Part shown: in pieces, positions 1 through 9,101 of the stretch | How the letters are laid out: every line of letters starts with the position of its first letter | Numbering within the stretch: the stretch's first letter is position 1 | Assembly (NCBI RefSeq): GCF_002029235.1 | Contig: NZ_MZGV01000016.1 | Location: forward strand, 1-64,000 | Source: Clostridium oryzae | Lineage (GTDB): Bacteria > Bacillota > Clostridia > Clostridiales > Clostridiaceae | DNA: 64,000 nt | Direction: 5' to 3' | Position numbers and translations under genes: made by a program | Notes under the pieces: generated by a model | What the model was told of the DNA's origin: nothing | Database searches by the model: none | The model's input: only the letters and a program-made list of their open reading frames with translations

Positions 1-82
1 CAGCTAAACTTTCCTATAATTTGTCACGTATATGATAGTAGAAAATTAAATAAATATCATTTTTTTCTACGGGGGGAGTACA

Positions 83-655
83 ATGAAATTATTAAAAAGT
101 AAAAAAAATTTAATTAGTATTATTACTGTGTTAGCAATACTTATATCTACATTAGGATGTAATGTTTTTGCAAAAAGCAGTAAAAAGATTACAGATAAGC
201 AGGCTGTAGAAATAAGTTTCAAAGCATTTTATGCATTTGATAAACTGTTTGGACTTGGAGTTAATGGAAAATCAATAGACGTAGAGGGCAGGGAATATGG
301 AAAAATCAGTTCAAAAATTAAGAGCGATAAAGCATTCTTTGCTTACATCGAAAAGAAAACTAGTATGGGAAAATACTATTCAAAAAAATATGAAAATAAG
401 ATAGTTAAGTTTTTAACTGTAATATATGAGAGTAACTATTATATGGTTGTAGGTGATCCTGAAATTGGTGTATATGACTTAGCTAGTGCAAAGGTTAAAA
501 GCAAGAAATATAATGGTAAAAATGTAACTGTAACATTAGAAGGAAAAGGTGACGAGGGTAAGGAAGCAACTACTACAGTTGTACTTACTTATGAAAAAAA
601 TAAATGGGTTGTTAGTAACTGGTCAGAGCTAAACGAAGGATTACAGATGAAATAG
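83..655 (+). CDS. Small secreted protein of unknown function
   Basis: A 190-residue protein that I do not recognise. Residues 1-31 form a signal peptide: a lysine-rich start, a hydrophobic stretch around residues 10-25, then a possible signal peptidase I site after VFA at about residue 30. A Cys at residue 26 preceded by TLG is a poor lipobox, so lipid anchoring is possible but less likely. The mature part is lysine- and polar-rich with alternating short hydrophobic segments, and its C-terminal half (VTVTLEG, TTTVVLTYEK) suggests a small beta-rich domain. The start has a strong GGGGGGAG ribosome site just upstream. It stands alone, followed by a hairpin terminator. Export is well supported; function is unknown. 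Confidence 0.75.
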   Translation: MKLLKSKKNLISIITVLAILISTLGCNVFAKSSKKITDKQAVEISFKAFYAFDKLFGLGVNGKSIDVEGREYGKISSKIKSDKAFFAYIEKKTSMGKYYSKKYENKIVKFLTVIYESNYYMVVGDPEIGVYDLASAKVKSKKYNGKNVTVTLEGKGDEGKEATTTVVLTYEKNKWVVSNWSELNEGLQMK

Positions 656-743
656 AAGAGAAAATGAGGAAGAAATTCAGCTATGCTGAGAGTTTTAATA
701 TATTAAGTTAATTCAATATTTTCTCAATCTTTTATGTTTTGGA

Positions 744-770
744 AATCGGCTGTTAGCCGATTTTTTCTTT
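744..770 (+). terminator. Rho-independent terminator
   Basis: The stem AATCGGCT/AGCCGATT with a short loop is followed by a T-run. It ends the transcript of the small secreted protein. A second GC-poor hairpin (ATTCAGC/GCTGAG) lies nearer the stop at about 675-693. Confidence 0.85.
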
Positions 771-840
771 AGCATATAGTTAATGAAAATATCAATACAT
801 ATAAGATTCTAATTCAATTTGATTAACCTATTTATTCTAT

Positions 841-880
841 AAATTAAATATTTTAATTGTAATATTAAAATATTTAATTT
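841..880. promoter_or_regulatory. Perfect 17-bp inverted repeat upstream of the DUF2089 promoter
   Basis: The left arm (841-857) and right arm (864-880) are exact reverse complements, AAATTAAATATTTTAAT against ATTAAAATATTTAATTT, with a 6-nt spacer. It ends 5 bp before the -35 hexamer of the next promoter, so an operator for a dimeric regulator or a cruciform is plausible. The arms are almost pure A/T, which lowers specificity. Confidence 0.6.
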
Positions 881-885
881 TGGTA

Positions 886-914
886 TTGATTTTATTTACC
901 ACATATAATATAAT
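886..914 (+). promoter_or_regulatory. Sigma-A type promoter for the DUF2089 gene
   Basis: TTGATT at 886-891 and TATAAT at 909-914 are separated by 17 bp. The start codon at 939 follows with an AAGGAAG ribosome site, giving a short leader of about 18 nt. Confidence 0.7.
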
Positions 915-938
915 TAGCCTAAGAAAGGAAGTGACTTT

Positions 939-1301
939 ATGGATTATAAGGTCTTAAGCAGATGTCCTGTATGTTCTTCCCGACTTAGAATAGTGAAACT
1001 TAAGTGTTTGAAGTGCGGAACTATAGTGGAAAATAATTTTAAGATGTCAAAATTTGAGTATCTTTCTAATGAACAACAGAAATTCATAGAAATTTTTGTT
1101 AAGTGCAGAGGGAACATAAAAGACGTGGAAAAGGAATTGGGTATTTCTTATCCTACTGTTAGAGCAAAACTGGATGATGTAATTTCAGCTATGGGTTATG
1201 AGGTAGTAAGAAAACAAGAGAATAATGAGAAATCTGTAATTGATATGCTTGAAAAAGGTGAGATAACTGCTGATCAGGCAGTTGAAATGTTAAAAGAATA
1301 A
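939..1301 (+). CDS. DUF2089 family zinc-ribbon/HTH protein
   Basis: A 120-residue putative transcriptional regulator. It begins with a zinc ribbon (CPVC at residues 9-12, CLKC at 23-26). A helix-turn-helix-like region follows (about residues 40-85; LGISYPTVRAKLDDVI is the likely recognition part), as in DUF2089 proteins. The C-terminus (IDMLEKGEITADQAVEMLKE) is a short SHOCT-like helical module, also seen at the start of the next protein. That makes an interaction or common regulation of the two likely. The start is set by an AAGGAAG site 5 nt upstream. Family assignment is firm; target genes are unknown, though autoregulation through the large inverted repeat upstream is an obvious idea. Confidence 0.85.
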   Translation: MDYKVLSRCPVCSSRLRIVKLKCLKCGTIVENNFKMSKFEYLSNEQQKFIEIFVKCRGNIKDVEKELGISYPTVRAKLDDVISAMGYEVVRKQENNEKSVIDMLEKGEITADQAVEMLKE

Positions 1302-1330
1302 GTAGTTTAATGGGTTTTGGAGGAGTAAAA

Positions 1331-1708
1331 ATGCAAGAAGAAATAATGAAAATCTTAAAGATGGTAGAAGAGGGAAAGATAAGTTCTGAAAAAGCATCTG
1401 AATTAATAGAAGCTTTAAATAGTAAAAGGCTTCCAGAAACACCTTTATTTAATCAACATGTCAATGAAGATAGAGTATTGAGAATAAAAGTGATTACAGC
1501 TGAAAAGGGTGAAACAGTAAATCTGCAATTTCCAATTAAATTTGTAAGCGGAATGCTTAAGATGTTTGGAAAGATTCCTATGGATGTACATGATGTTGGA
1601 GATGTAGATATGAAAATAATCCAGGATGCTATTGAATCAGGCACTGTAGGCAAGATTGTTGAAATAAAAAGTTCTAAAGGAGATATAGTTGAGATATCGA
1701 TCGAATAA
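1331..1708 (+). CDS. SHOCT-like domain protein, partner of DUF2089 regulator
   Basis: About 125 residues starting at an ATG preceded by GGAGGAG; an in-frame ATG at 1310 lacks this site. Residues 1-28 (IMKILKMVEEGKISSEKASELIEAL) are an amphipathic helical hairpin like the tail of the upstream DUF2089 protein. The remaining part (VLRIKVITAEKGETVNLQFP...) looks like the small beta domain found beside this helix in YvlB/SHOCT-like proteins. It lies 29 bp after the DUF2089 gene, so the two form an operon. In related Firmicutes such pairs accompany envelope-stress functions; that role is inference here. Confidence 0.75.
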   Translation: MQEEIMKILKMVEEGKISSEKASELIEALNSKRLPETPLFNQHVNEDRVLRIKVITAEKGETVNLQFPIKFVSGMLKMFGKIPMDVHDVGDVDMKIIQDAIESGTVGKIVEIKSSKGDIVEISIE

Positions 1709-1780
1709 AAGTCTTTCACTATGGTAATACAGGGTATTGGGAATTAAAGATTGTTTAATAGGTAAATGAGAAGGGTATGA

Positions 1781-1813
1781 AAAAGAATTCAGCTGGAGCT
1801 GAATTCTTTTTCA
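1781..1813. terminator. Bidirectional terminator between convergent genes
   Basis: A perfect 14-bp stem, AAAAGAATTCAGCT (1781-1794) against AGCTGAATTCTTTT (1797-1810), carries T-runs on both strands. It separates the SHOCT-like gene from the minus-strand dehydrogenase. Confidence 0.9.
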
Positions 1814-1815
1814 AT

Positions 1816-2877
1816 TTAAACAAGTATATTTTTTAGAATAGCATCTTCATATAAAAGCTTTATAGCTAAATCCCTATATTTTTGTACATGCAAGAAAGTG
1901 TACCTGTTTGGTTTTATAGATGGAGCCATCAATATAGCCTTCTCAAAATCAGATTTCTTCATACTAAGCGTTTTTACATGTTCAAAGAAACCAGTAGAAA
2001 TAAAAACTTTCGTGATTCTCTCATATCTGTGTTTTTGAACCTTACTCATAAGGTATGTTGCAACTCCAACTTGTATTCCGTGCAGCTGAGTTTTTTCGCA
2101 GAAACTGTCCAATGCATGTGATATAAGATGTTCGCTGCCGCTTGATGGAGCACTGTCTCCGGCAATTTCCATAGCTATTCCGCTCATTGTTAGTGAATCT
2201 ACCAATTCTTTGAGGAAAAAGTCATCTTTAATTGTGCTGAATTGAGTCCTTACAAAGCTGTTTACAGCTTTTTTAGATATCATCACGGCAAAGTCATCCA
2301 TTATGGCTTTACCCATCTTTTCTTCAAATTGCCAGTCATATAACGCAGTTATCTTTGAGACAAGGTCGCCTATGCCTGAAAACAGAAACTTTTCAGGTGC
2401 ATTTCTTATTACATCAACATCCACTATTATTCCATAAGGCATTACAGCGTTGACAGATGTACGTTTACCACCAATTATAAGAGAAGCGTTTGAACTTGAG
2501 AATCCATCATTTGAAGTGGACGTTGGTACACTTATAAATGGAATTTTCCTTAGAAAGGCCATATATTTGGAGGCGTCCAGTACCTTACCTCCACCTATAC
2601 CTATAATTACTTCTATATCTTTTGATAGAGCAAAGGCTTGCTTAACAATATCATCCATACTTATCGTATCAATCTCCTGCTGATACACAATATCTACTGA
2701 GTTATCAGTAAGAGAAGATATAACTTGCTTTCCAAACAGCTCAAAAAGACCACTGCCAAAAAAAACACCAACTTTAGTAAAGCCATTCTTATTTACTAAA
2801 TATCCTATGTTTTTTAAATTGTTTTTACCTACATCCAAAATTGATGGTATTGCGATTCTATGAATACTATTTAACAT
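1816..2877 (-). CDS. Glycerol-1-phosphate dehydrogenase-like enzyme (Fe-ADH_2 family)
   Basis: A 353-residue NAD(P)-dependent dehydrogenase of the EgsA/AraM branch of metal-dependent alcohol dehydrogenases. The nucleotide-binding loop GGGK is at residues 95-98 and the second loop PTSTSNDGFSS at 118-128. The expected metal ligands are Asp171 (SGIGDLVSK), His250 (SGSEHLISHALD) and His266 (LHGIQVG). Members interconvert dihydroxyacetone phosphate and sn-glycerol-1-phosphate, which archaea use for lipids and Bacillus for heptaprenylglyceryl phosphate. It is second in an operon with pepF, 10 bp downstream, and no PcrB-like prenyltransferase is nearby, so the physiological product is open. Family assignment is strong; exact substrate is inferred. 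Confidence 0.8.
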   Translation of the reverse strand: MLNSIHRIAIPSILDVGKNNLKNIGYLVNKNGFTKVGVFFGSGLFELFGKQVISSLTDNSVDIVYQQEIDTISMDDIVKQAFALSKDIEVIIGIGGGKVLDASKYMAFLRKIPFISVPTSTSNDGFSSSNASLIIGGKRTSVNAVMPYGIIVDVDVIRNAPEKFLFSGIGDLVSKITALYDWQFEEKMGKAIMDDFAVMISKKAVNSFVRTQFSTIKDDFFLKELVDSLTMSGIAMEIAGDSAPSSGSEHLISHALDSFCEKTQLHGIQVGVATYLMSKVQKHRYERITKVFISTGFFEHVKTLSMKKSDFEKAILMAPSIKPNRYTFLHVQKYRDLAIKLLYEDAILKNILV

Positions 2878-2887
2878 AATGCACTTC

Positions 2888-4411
2888 CTATAGCATATAT
2901 TTTAGTGAAAATTTTTCACCGCTGATTCTCTTAAATAAGTCAGGGTATGCATACATTCCTGATGGACTTATTACATTTGTTATCAGAAATTCACTAAATT
3001 GTAATGGTTTCTCTAAGATTGAACTACAGTTATAAGTTTTGCAGAATACTTTTTTAAGCATTTCGCAGGTAACATCTCCCATAAAATAATTATGAAGATA
3101 TATAGGATGAGTAGTATGGTGAATTCTGTATCCCCATGGATATTCATCTGCGTAAGCTTCTTCGCCGAGAAGTTCTTTTTGAGTTTTAAACGCAAGTTTA
3201 TTTATGTCATCTAGGCTTGTTATTTCATTTCTGTAAAGGTCTTGGTCAAACATAATATCATTTATCGCTCTAAGTGAATTGATTTTACTGTATTCTTTAA
3301 GCGCAGCAAATTGCTCTTTAACCTCCGGATCATTACCCAAAAAGTCCCTGTAAAATATCTCTTCATAGATAAAACTTGCAAATAAATTTGCTATTCCTTC
3401 AGAAATTATTCCGCTTACGCCGGCATTTAATACAGTTTCACAAGGATTCATTAAGAATGAATGAATTCCGTGACCACTTTCATGCAGCAACACGTTATAT
3501 TCATTATAGAGATTTTTAACATTAGCCAATATTCTGGAGTCTTTGGCTACCTCTATAGGAAAATTATATCCCCATTCTGATTTGTTTGCTCGAGGAAATA
3601 CATCATAGGTTATATTATATTTTGATAAATCTAATCCAAATTTAAGAAAGAATTTTCTTAATACTGAATAGAAGTTTGACATATCTACAGTTTTATTCAT
3701 AGCAGGGGCTATTTTTGACACAACATAGGTTTGGTCCCAAGGCATCAGCTTATCGATCTTTAAATATTTCTGTGCGACTTTTGTCCTAGCTTCCTTCATC
3801 TTAGGAAGCACACCTTTAAGCTGAGACTTCCAATCTGCAAATAATTCCGTATTCAGTTCTTCATCATCAAGTTTAAGTTCTACAAAATCATTAAAACCTC
3901 TGAGTTTTGCATATTCTTTTCTAAGCTCTATAAGTTTAACAAAACCTTGCTCAACTAAAGGTCTGTTTACTTGAGTTCTTGCAAGAAAAGCTTCCTTTCT
4001 CTTCTCGCGATTATCTTCTGTACTTAGAATCTGTGCTATATCTACTGACGATATTTCTTTACCATTTATCTTGCTCCTGTGACTATTGAGAACCTTTGAC
4101 AGCTCATTTGTAAGCTTATCTATCTCTAGAGACAGCTCATTAACTTCTTTTGAAAGATGAAATGGCTTGAATTTATTATATAGAATTTCTATTTCCCTTT
4201 TTTGCTTTTCAGTAAGATCAGAATCATTCTCATACAATTTTTCTATCGATTCAAATGATCTTTCTGAAGATAATTTTTCATTTATTTTGTTATAGGCTTC
4301 TTCAACACCAAAATCATAGCCTGCAGTATATAATACCCAGCTAAGTCTCTCGGCATTGGCTTCTGCTTCGAATACATCGTTTGCTATTTCATAAATTTTT
4401 TCCATGGTCAT
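2888..4411 (-). CDS. M3 family oligoendopeptidase (PepF-like)
   Basis: A 507-residue zinc metallopeptidase. The thermolysin-type HESGH motif at residues 310-314 supplies two His ligands and the catalytic Glu. The downstream ISEGIANLF segment (Glu about 338) fits the third ligand, as in the M3 family. The N-terminal half is helical and charged, typical of the clamshell fold that degrades short cytoplasmic peptides; there is no signal peptide. At 507 residues it is shorter than classic PepF (about 600). The start ATG has an AAGGAG site 7 nt upstream; a second ATG two codons on is an alternative. It is the first gene of a two-gene minus-strand operon. Substrates are unknown. Confidence 0.85.
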   Translation of the reverse strand: MTMEKIYEIANDVFEAEANAERLSWVLYTAGYDFGVEEAYNKINEKLSSERSFESIEKLYENDSDLTEKQKREIEILYNKFKPFHLSKEVNELSLEIDKLTNELSKVLNSHRSKINGKEISSVDIAQILSTEDNREKRKEAFLARTQVNRPLVEQGFVKLIELRKEYAKLRGFNDFVELKLDDEELNTELFADWKSQLKGVLPKMKEARTKVAQKYLKIDKLMPWDQTYVVSKIAPAMNKTVDMSNFYSVLRKFFLKFGLDLSKYNITYDVFPRANKSEWGYNFPIEVAKDSRILANVKNLYNEYNVLLHESGHGIHSFLMNPCETVLNAGVSGIISEGIANLFASFIYEEIFYRDFLGNDPEVKEQFAALKEYSKINSLRAINDIMFDQDLYRNEITSLDDINKLAFKTQKELLGEEAYADEYPWGYRIHHTTHPIYLHNYFMGDVTCEMLKKVFCKTYNCSSILEKPLQFSEFLITNVISPSGMYAYPDLFKRISGEKFSLKYML

Positions 4412-4672
4412 GCGAATTCTCCTTCTTTTACTAGGTAATTAACTAGTATATTATACCATAAACGTAAAATGGAATAAAATAAGACAGTTGGCATAAGCGG
4501 GGCCACTCTAGATAAACTTTATTTTGTTTTTATGTAAGTTATTTTGATATAATAAATATATTATGAACTAAATGAATGATTTAGCTAGATATAATCTAAT
4601 AAAAAGTATAAAACTGTAAGCTAATTAGCAATAGCTTATTGAAGCGAAAATAATATATAGAGGTTAAGTAAT

Positions 4673-5557
4673 ATGATAAAAGAAATAAATGCCAAGCATA
4701 TTCTAGGTATTAATAAAAATCCAAGTTCTTGGTTTGGAATAAAATATATAATGAATATATACAGAGGCTGCGAACATCGCTGCATATATTGTGATTCTAG
4801 AAGCAAGTGTTATGGTATAGATAATTTTGATGATGTGCTGGTCAAAGTTAATGCAGCTGAACTTCTAAAAAAAGAACTCAGCGGGAAAAGAAAAAAAGCG
4901 ACTATTGGAACGGGTGCTATGAGTGATCCATATACATTTTCGGAGAAGAAGTATAAGCTTACTGAAAAAACTCTCAAGATAATTGCAGATTATGGCTATC
5001 CACTTCACATGACGACAAAGAGCAATATGGTGATGAGAGACATTGACATATTAGAAGAAATAAGCAAAATATACGCAGTAGTTGCATTTACACTCACAAC
5101 TACAGATGATGTTCTAGCTAGAAAAGTAGAACCTTTTGCTCCGATTCCGTCTGACAGATTAAAAGCAATGGGAGTATTGTCGGTTTTGGGTATTGATACT
5201 GGAGTGACAATGATGCCTATACTTCCGTTTATTGAGGATAATGAGAAAAATATAATCAACATAGTAAAGCAGACCAAGGAATATGGCGGTAAATTTATTT
5301 ACCCAACCTTTGGAGTTACGTTAAGAGATGTTCAAAGGGATTATTATTATAAGGAACTGGATAAGAAATTTCCGGGGCTATCACAAAAATATCAGAAAAG
5401 ATTCGGAGAAAATTATTATTGCGGGGCTAATAATTATAAGAAAATATCAGAGACGTTTAAAGAGGCCTGCTATAAATACGGCATCTCTACAAAAATGCCA
5501 TCCTATGAAAATAAACTGAATTCTATTCAATTAAGTTTGTTTGATAAAAAGGAATAA
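4673..5557 (+). CDS. SPL-type radical SAM protein
   Basis: A 294-residue radical SAM enzyme. The cluster-binding Cys triad is CEHRCIYC (Cys33, 37 and 40), the CxxxCxxC signature, followed by glycine/aromatic motifs (IGTGAMSDPYTFSEKK) typical of the Rv2578c/SplB-like group. These enzymes cleave S-adenosylmethionine to a 5'-deoxyadenosyl radical. True spore photoproduct lyases repair thymine photoproducts, while members of this subgroup are mostly uncharacterised. The start follows GAGG at 6-7 nt spacing. It is monocistronic, with a MITE-derived hairpin directly after the stop. It is only distantly similar to the other SPL-like gene at 57247-58257. Confidence 0.8.
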   Translation: MIKEINAKHILGINKNPSSWFGIKYIMNIYRGCEHRCIYCDSRSKCYGIDNFDDVLVKVNAAELLKKELSGKRKKATIGTGAMSDPYTFSEKKYKLTEKTLKIIADYGYPLHMTTKSNMVMRDIDILEEISKIYAVVAFTLTTTDDVLARKVEPFAPIPSDRLKAMGVLSVLGIDTGVTMMPILPFIEDNEKNIINIVKQTKEYGGKFIYPTFGVTLRDVQRDYYYKELDKKFPGLSQKYQKRFGENYYCGANNYKKISETFKEACYKYGISTKMPSYENKLNSIQLSLFDKKE

Positions 5558-5563
5558 ATATAA

Positions 5564-5640
5564 AAAGAGTTAAGAGTAAAGAGAAAAGTGAAGGAAGAAA
5601 TTCTGATAGGCAGAATTTCTGAGAATTTAAATCTGAGTAT
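5564..5640 (-). mobile_element. Fragment of the AAATATAAGACGAAC-type MITE, reversed
   Basis: This purine-rich stretch (AGAGTAAAGAGAAAAGTGAAGG), then an ATTCTG/CAGAAT hairpin, then GAATTTAAATCTGA match the reverse complement of the right half of the full MITE copies at 8711, 37674 and 44880. No terminal inverted repeat is visible, so it is a relic. Its hairpin sits right after the radical-SAM stop codon and probably serves as that gene's terminator. Confidence 0.6.
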
Positions 5641-5711
5641 CAACAGACAACTTTCAATATTAAGTAAATAGTGTGTTAAAAAGATATAGATATATAATAA
5701 CAGTAATTTGT

Positions 5712-5925
5712 GAAGATTAAGAGTCAGGGCATAAAAAAGATTACATCAGAAGTAGGCATTTGGAGTGAGTTTAGTAATTACCCATGTCTTTGAGGGGAAT
5801 TTCCGTTAAGATGGCGAATTGTTTGAGGCGCAGCCGAGTTATGAGCCATTAGGAAATTTGCCTCAAAGATGTGGTGTAATTACTTAATGAACGGAATTAG
5901 CCTACGTAGGATGTAGTCTTTTTTT
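5712..5925 (+). ncRNA. Long hairpin element, copy 1 (candidate structured RNA)
   Basis: A conserved GATTAAGAG..GGGCATAAAA lead-in precedes one long fold. The basal stem is AGATTACATC (5738-5747) with GATGTAGTCT (5910-5919). GTAGGC then pairs with GCCTAC, TAGTAATTAC with GTAATTACTTA, TCTTTGAGG with CCTCAAAGA, and GATGGC with GCCATT around an apical region with GGCGCAGCC. A T-run follows. No long open frame exists. The same architecture with different but still complementary bases recurs at 6141-6346 and 47801-48013. I do not recognise a known RNA family. Transcription is inferred, not shown. Confidence 0.55.
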
Positions 5926-5953
5926 ACTCGTTAGGAATTTATGTATTTTGCCA

Positions 5954-6140
5954 ATTGTGGATAACTTTTCATTAGAATCAGGCTGTACCCCTAAAGAGTA
6001 AGAAAGATGGGCATTAAATAAAAAAAACGATACAGCGTGGTTTACGAAGAAGTTAAAAAGAAACAGTAATATAATTTGAAATTAGTGAACTAAGATAGAA
6101 AGGTAATAGCATTAATAAAATAAAAGTATTATGTAAAAAT
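5954..6140 (+). repeat. Block of about 185 bp preceding hairpin element copy 2, with DnaA box
   Basis: This block matches 47622-47800, which precedes copy 3. Shared words include ATTGTGGATAACTTTT, TACAGCGTG, GAAGAAGTTAAAAAGAAAC, TTAGTGAA and AATAAAATAAAA. It begins with TGTGGATAA (5956-5964), the reverse complement of the DnaA box TTATCCACA. Copy 1 has only a weakly similar upstream region. No coding capacity is seen. Confidence 0.55.
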
Positions 6141-6346
6141 TAAGAGTTAGGGCATTAAAAATGGTTACACCCGACGAGGCATTGGAGCGAGTTTAGCAAT
6201 TACTCCTTGGCTTTACAGGATTTTCGATTAGATTCCGACGTCAGAGCGTAAGCGTCCTCGTAAGGAATCCGAAAATCCGCATAAAAGCAAGGGTGTAATT
6301 GCTTAACGCAGCGGAACTAGCCGACATAGGGTGTAACCATTTTTTA
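6141..6346 (+). ncRNA. Long hairpin element, copy 2 (candidate structured RNA)
   Basis: It has the same fold as copy 1 but a divergent sequence. The basal stem ATGGTTACACCC (6161-6172) pairs with GGGTGTAACCAT (6329-6340). TAGCAATTAC pairs with GTAATTGCTTA, then CCTTG with CAAGG, GGATTTTCG with CGAAAATCC, GATTCC with GGAATC, and GACG with CGTC at the tip. The internal motif GGAGCGAGTTTAG and the 3' motif CGGAACTAGCC are shared with the other copies. T-runs on both strands flank the stem, and the stop codon of the converging HD gene lies in the 3' tail, so it also acts as a bidirectional terminator. Confidence 0.55.
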
Positions 6347-6823
6347 CTTATTTATGTAATAGTCAAGTATCTCTAAAATGGCACAATACTTATCTACCAT
6401 ACATATTATAAAAGCTTCTTTATATCGCGGTGGTATTATTGTAAGAGGCCACATATGTTTCTTTATTATATCCTGTTCTATAAGGTTGAGATCTAATATG
6501 GTTTTAGCATTATCTAGGGCTATCTGGGGATGTCTAAAGGCATGTTTTCCTCTGTTTAATTTAGTTGTGCGCCAATCATATAGAAATAAATCATGAAGCA
6601 GACCACCCCTGGCAGCAGATGAAAAATCAAATCCAAAGGTCTTGCATATGACATAACTGAAATATGCTACATATATACAATGATCTAAACAGTTTGTATT
6701 GCAGTGTTGTTTAAAAAGCCGCATTTGCTGTACTAAATCATCCTCAAGTAAATCCTCTATGCAGGAATAAAATTCATTGTTAAGGTCTGAGGCTAAAGTA
6801 TTTGATTTAATAAGAAATTTCAT
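6344..6823 (-). CDS. HD domain protein
   Basis: A 159-residue putative metal-dependent phosphohydrolase. The first His of the HD fold is around residue 48 (CLDHCIYVAYFSY) and the HD doublet is at 77-78 (ARGGLLHDLFLYD). Downstream KHAFRHPQIALDNAK and KKHMWPL provide further His residues typical of this family. No signal peptide or other domain is present. Homologous small clostridial HD proteins carry no firm substrate. It is a lone gene whose 3' end lies inside hairpin element copy 2 and whose upstream region carries a perfect 12-bp inverted repeat. Family assignment is good; reaction unknown. Confidence 0.8.
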   Translation of the reverse strand: MKFLIKSNTLASDLNNEFYSCIEDLLEDDLVQQMRLFKQHCNTNCLDHCIYVAYFSYVICKTFGFDFSSAARGGLLHDLFLYDWRTTKLNRGKHAFRHPQIALDNAKTILDLNLIEQDIIKKHMWPLTIIPPRYKEAFIICMVDKYCAILEILDYYINK

Positions 6824-6857
6824 TTAATTTGCTCCTTGTTTATACCTAGTATGTTCT

Positions 6858-6885
6858 CTATGATAGTTAGTATTAACTATCATAG
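6858..6885 (-). promoter_or_regulatory. Perfect 12-bp inverted repeat upstream of the HD gene
   Basis: CTATGATAGTTA (6858-6869) and TAACTATCATAG (6874-6885) are exact complements around a 4-nt spacer, 35 bp upstream of the HD gene start. It is a likely operator or leader hairpin. Confidence 0.6.
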
Positions 6886-6988
6886 CATTAGTATAACACA
6901 ATTTCAGCGCATTATATCAATTATGGAAGAGAAAAGAGAAAAGAGTAGAGAGAAAAAGAGCAAGTGGGAATTCAGCATAGCTGAATTC

Positions 6989-8575
<1,587 letters not shown>

Positions 8576-8710
8576 TTAAATACCATCCTTTTCATTAGAA
8601 ATAATAGATGCAGTTTATTATATCGTAAAAGAAGTTTGTTCACAAGCAAAATGTTCATCATATCGTTAAGATTAAAGATTTGATTATATATAGAAAATAG
8701 TGCTAAAATT

Positions 8711-9072
8711 AAATATAAGACGAACTAAATGCTCTAGACGGAATAGTTAAGAGAAGGTGCATTAAATAGGTATGAGAGTTAAGAGTAAAGAGAAAAGAGA
8801 AAAGTGAAGGTTAAAATTCAGCCGGGCTGAATTTTGATTGTATAGATAATCTTAATTATTTTAATAGTTCTTTTGTAATACTAGGTATAATCTTAGTTTT
8901 TAGAAAGTTATCTGCCGATAATCAGATTTAAATTCTTAGAAATTCTGCATAGCAGAATTTCTTCCTTCACTTTTCTCTCTACTCTTTACTCTTTTCTCTT
9001 ACCAATGTTTAAAGCATAAACTAACTACTAAATATTATCTTCATTTAACGTACTTTCTTAGTTCGCAATATA
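8711..9072. mobile_element. MITE-like element copy A
   Basis: The left end AAATATAAGACGAACTAA matches copies B and C. The right end (TTAGTTCGCAATATAT) keeps the inner 8 bp of the inverted repeat. Inside, a purine-rich tract (AGAGTAAAGAGAAAAG) is mirrored by a pyrimidine-rich tract near the right end, and two terminator-like hairpins occur (AAAATTCAGC/GCTGAATTTT and AGAAATTCTGC/GCAGAATTTCT). No coding frame. It fills the gap between the divergent ABC-F and DegV genes. Confidence 0.7.
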
Positions 9073-9101
9073 TAAAAATAATATATTTAGGAGAAAAAAG
9101 T

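Noticed and set aside
5712..5925. 6S RNA, T-box or metabolite riboswitch
   Set aside because: Several copies in one window, no consistent downstream gene class and no recognisable conserved core of those families.
5712..6346. Group II intron or IS200/IS605-type element as origin of the hairpins
   Set aside because: No GUGYG start, no domain V-like hairpin, no reverse transcriptase or transposase remnant, and the whole element forms one nested stem rather than two end hairpins.
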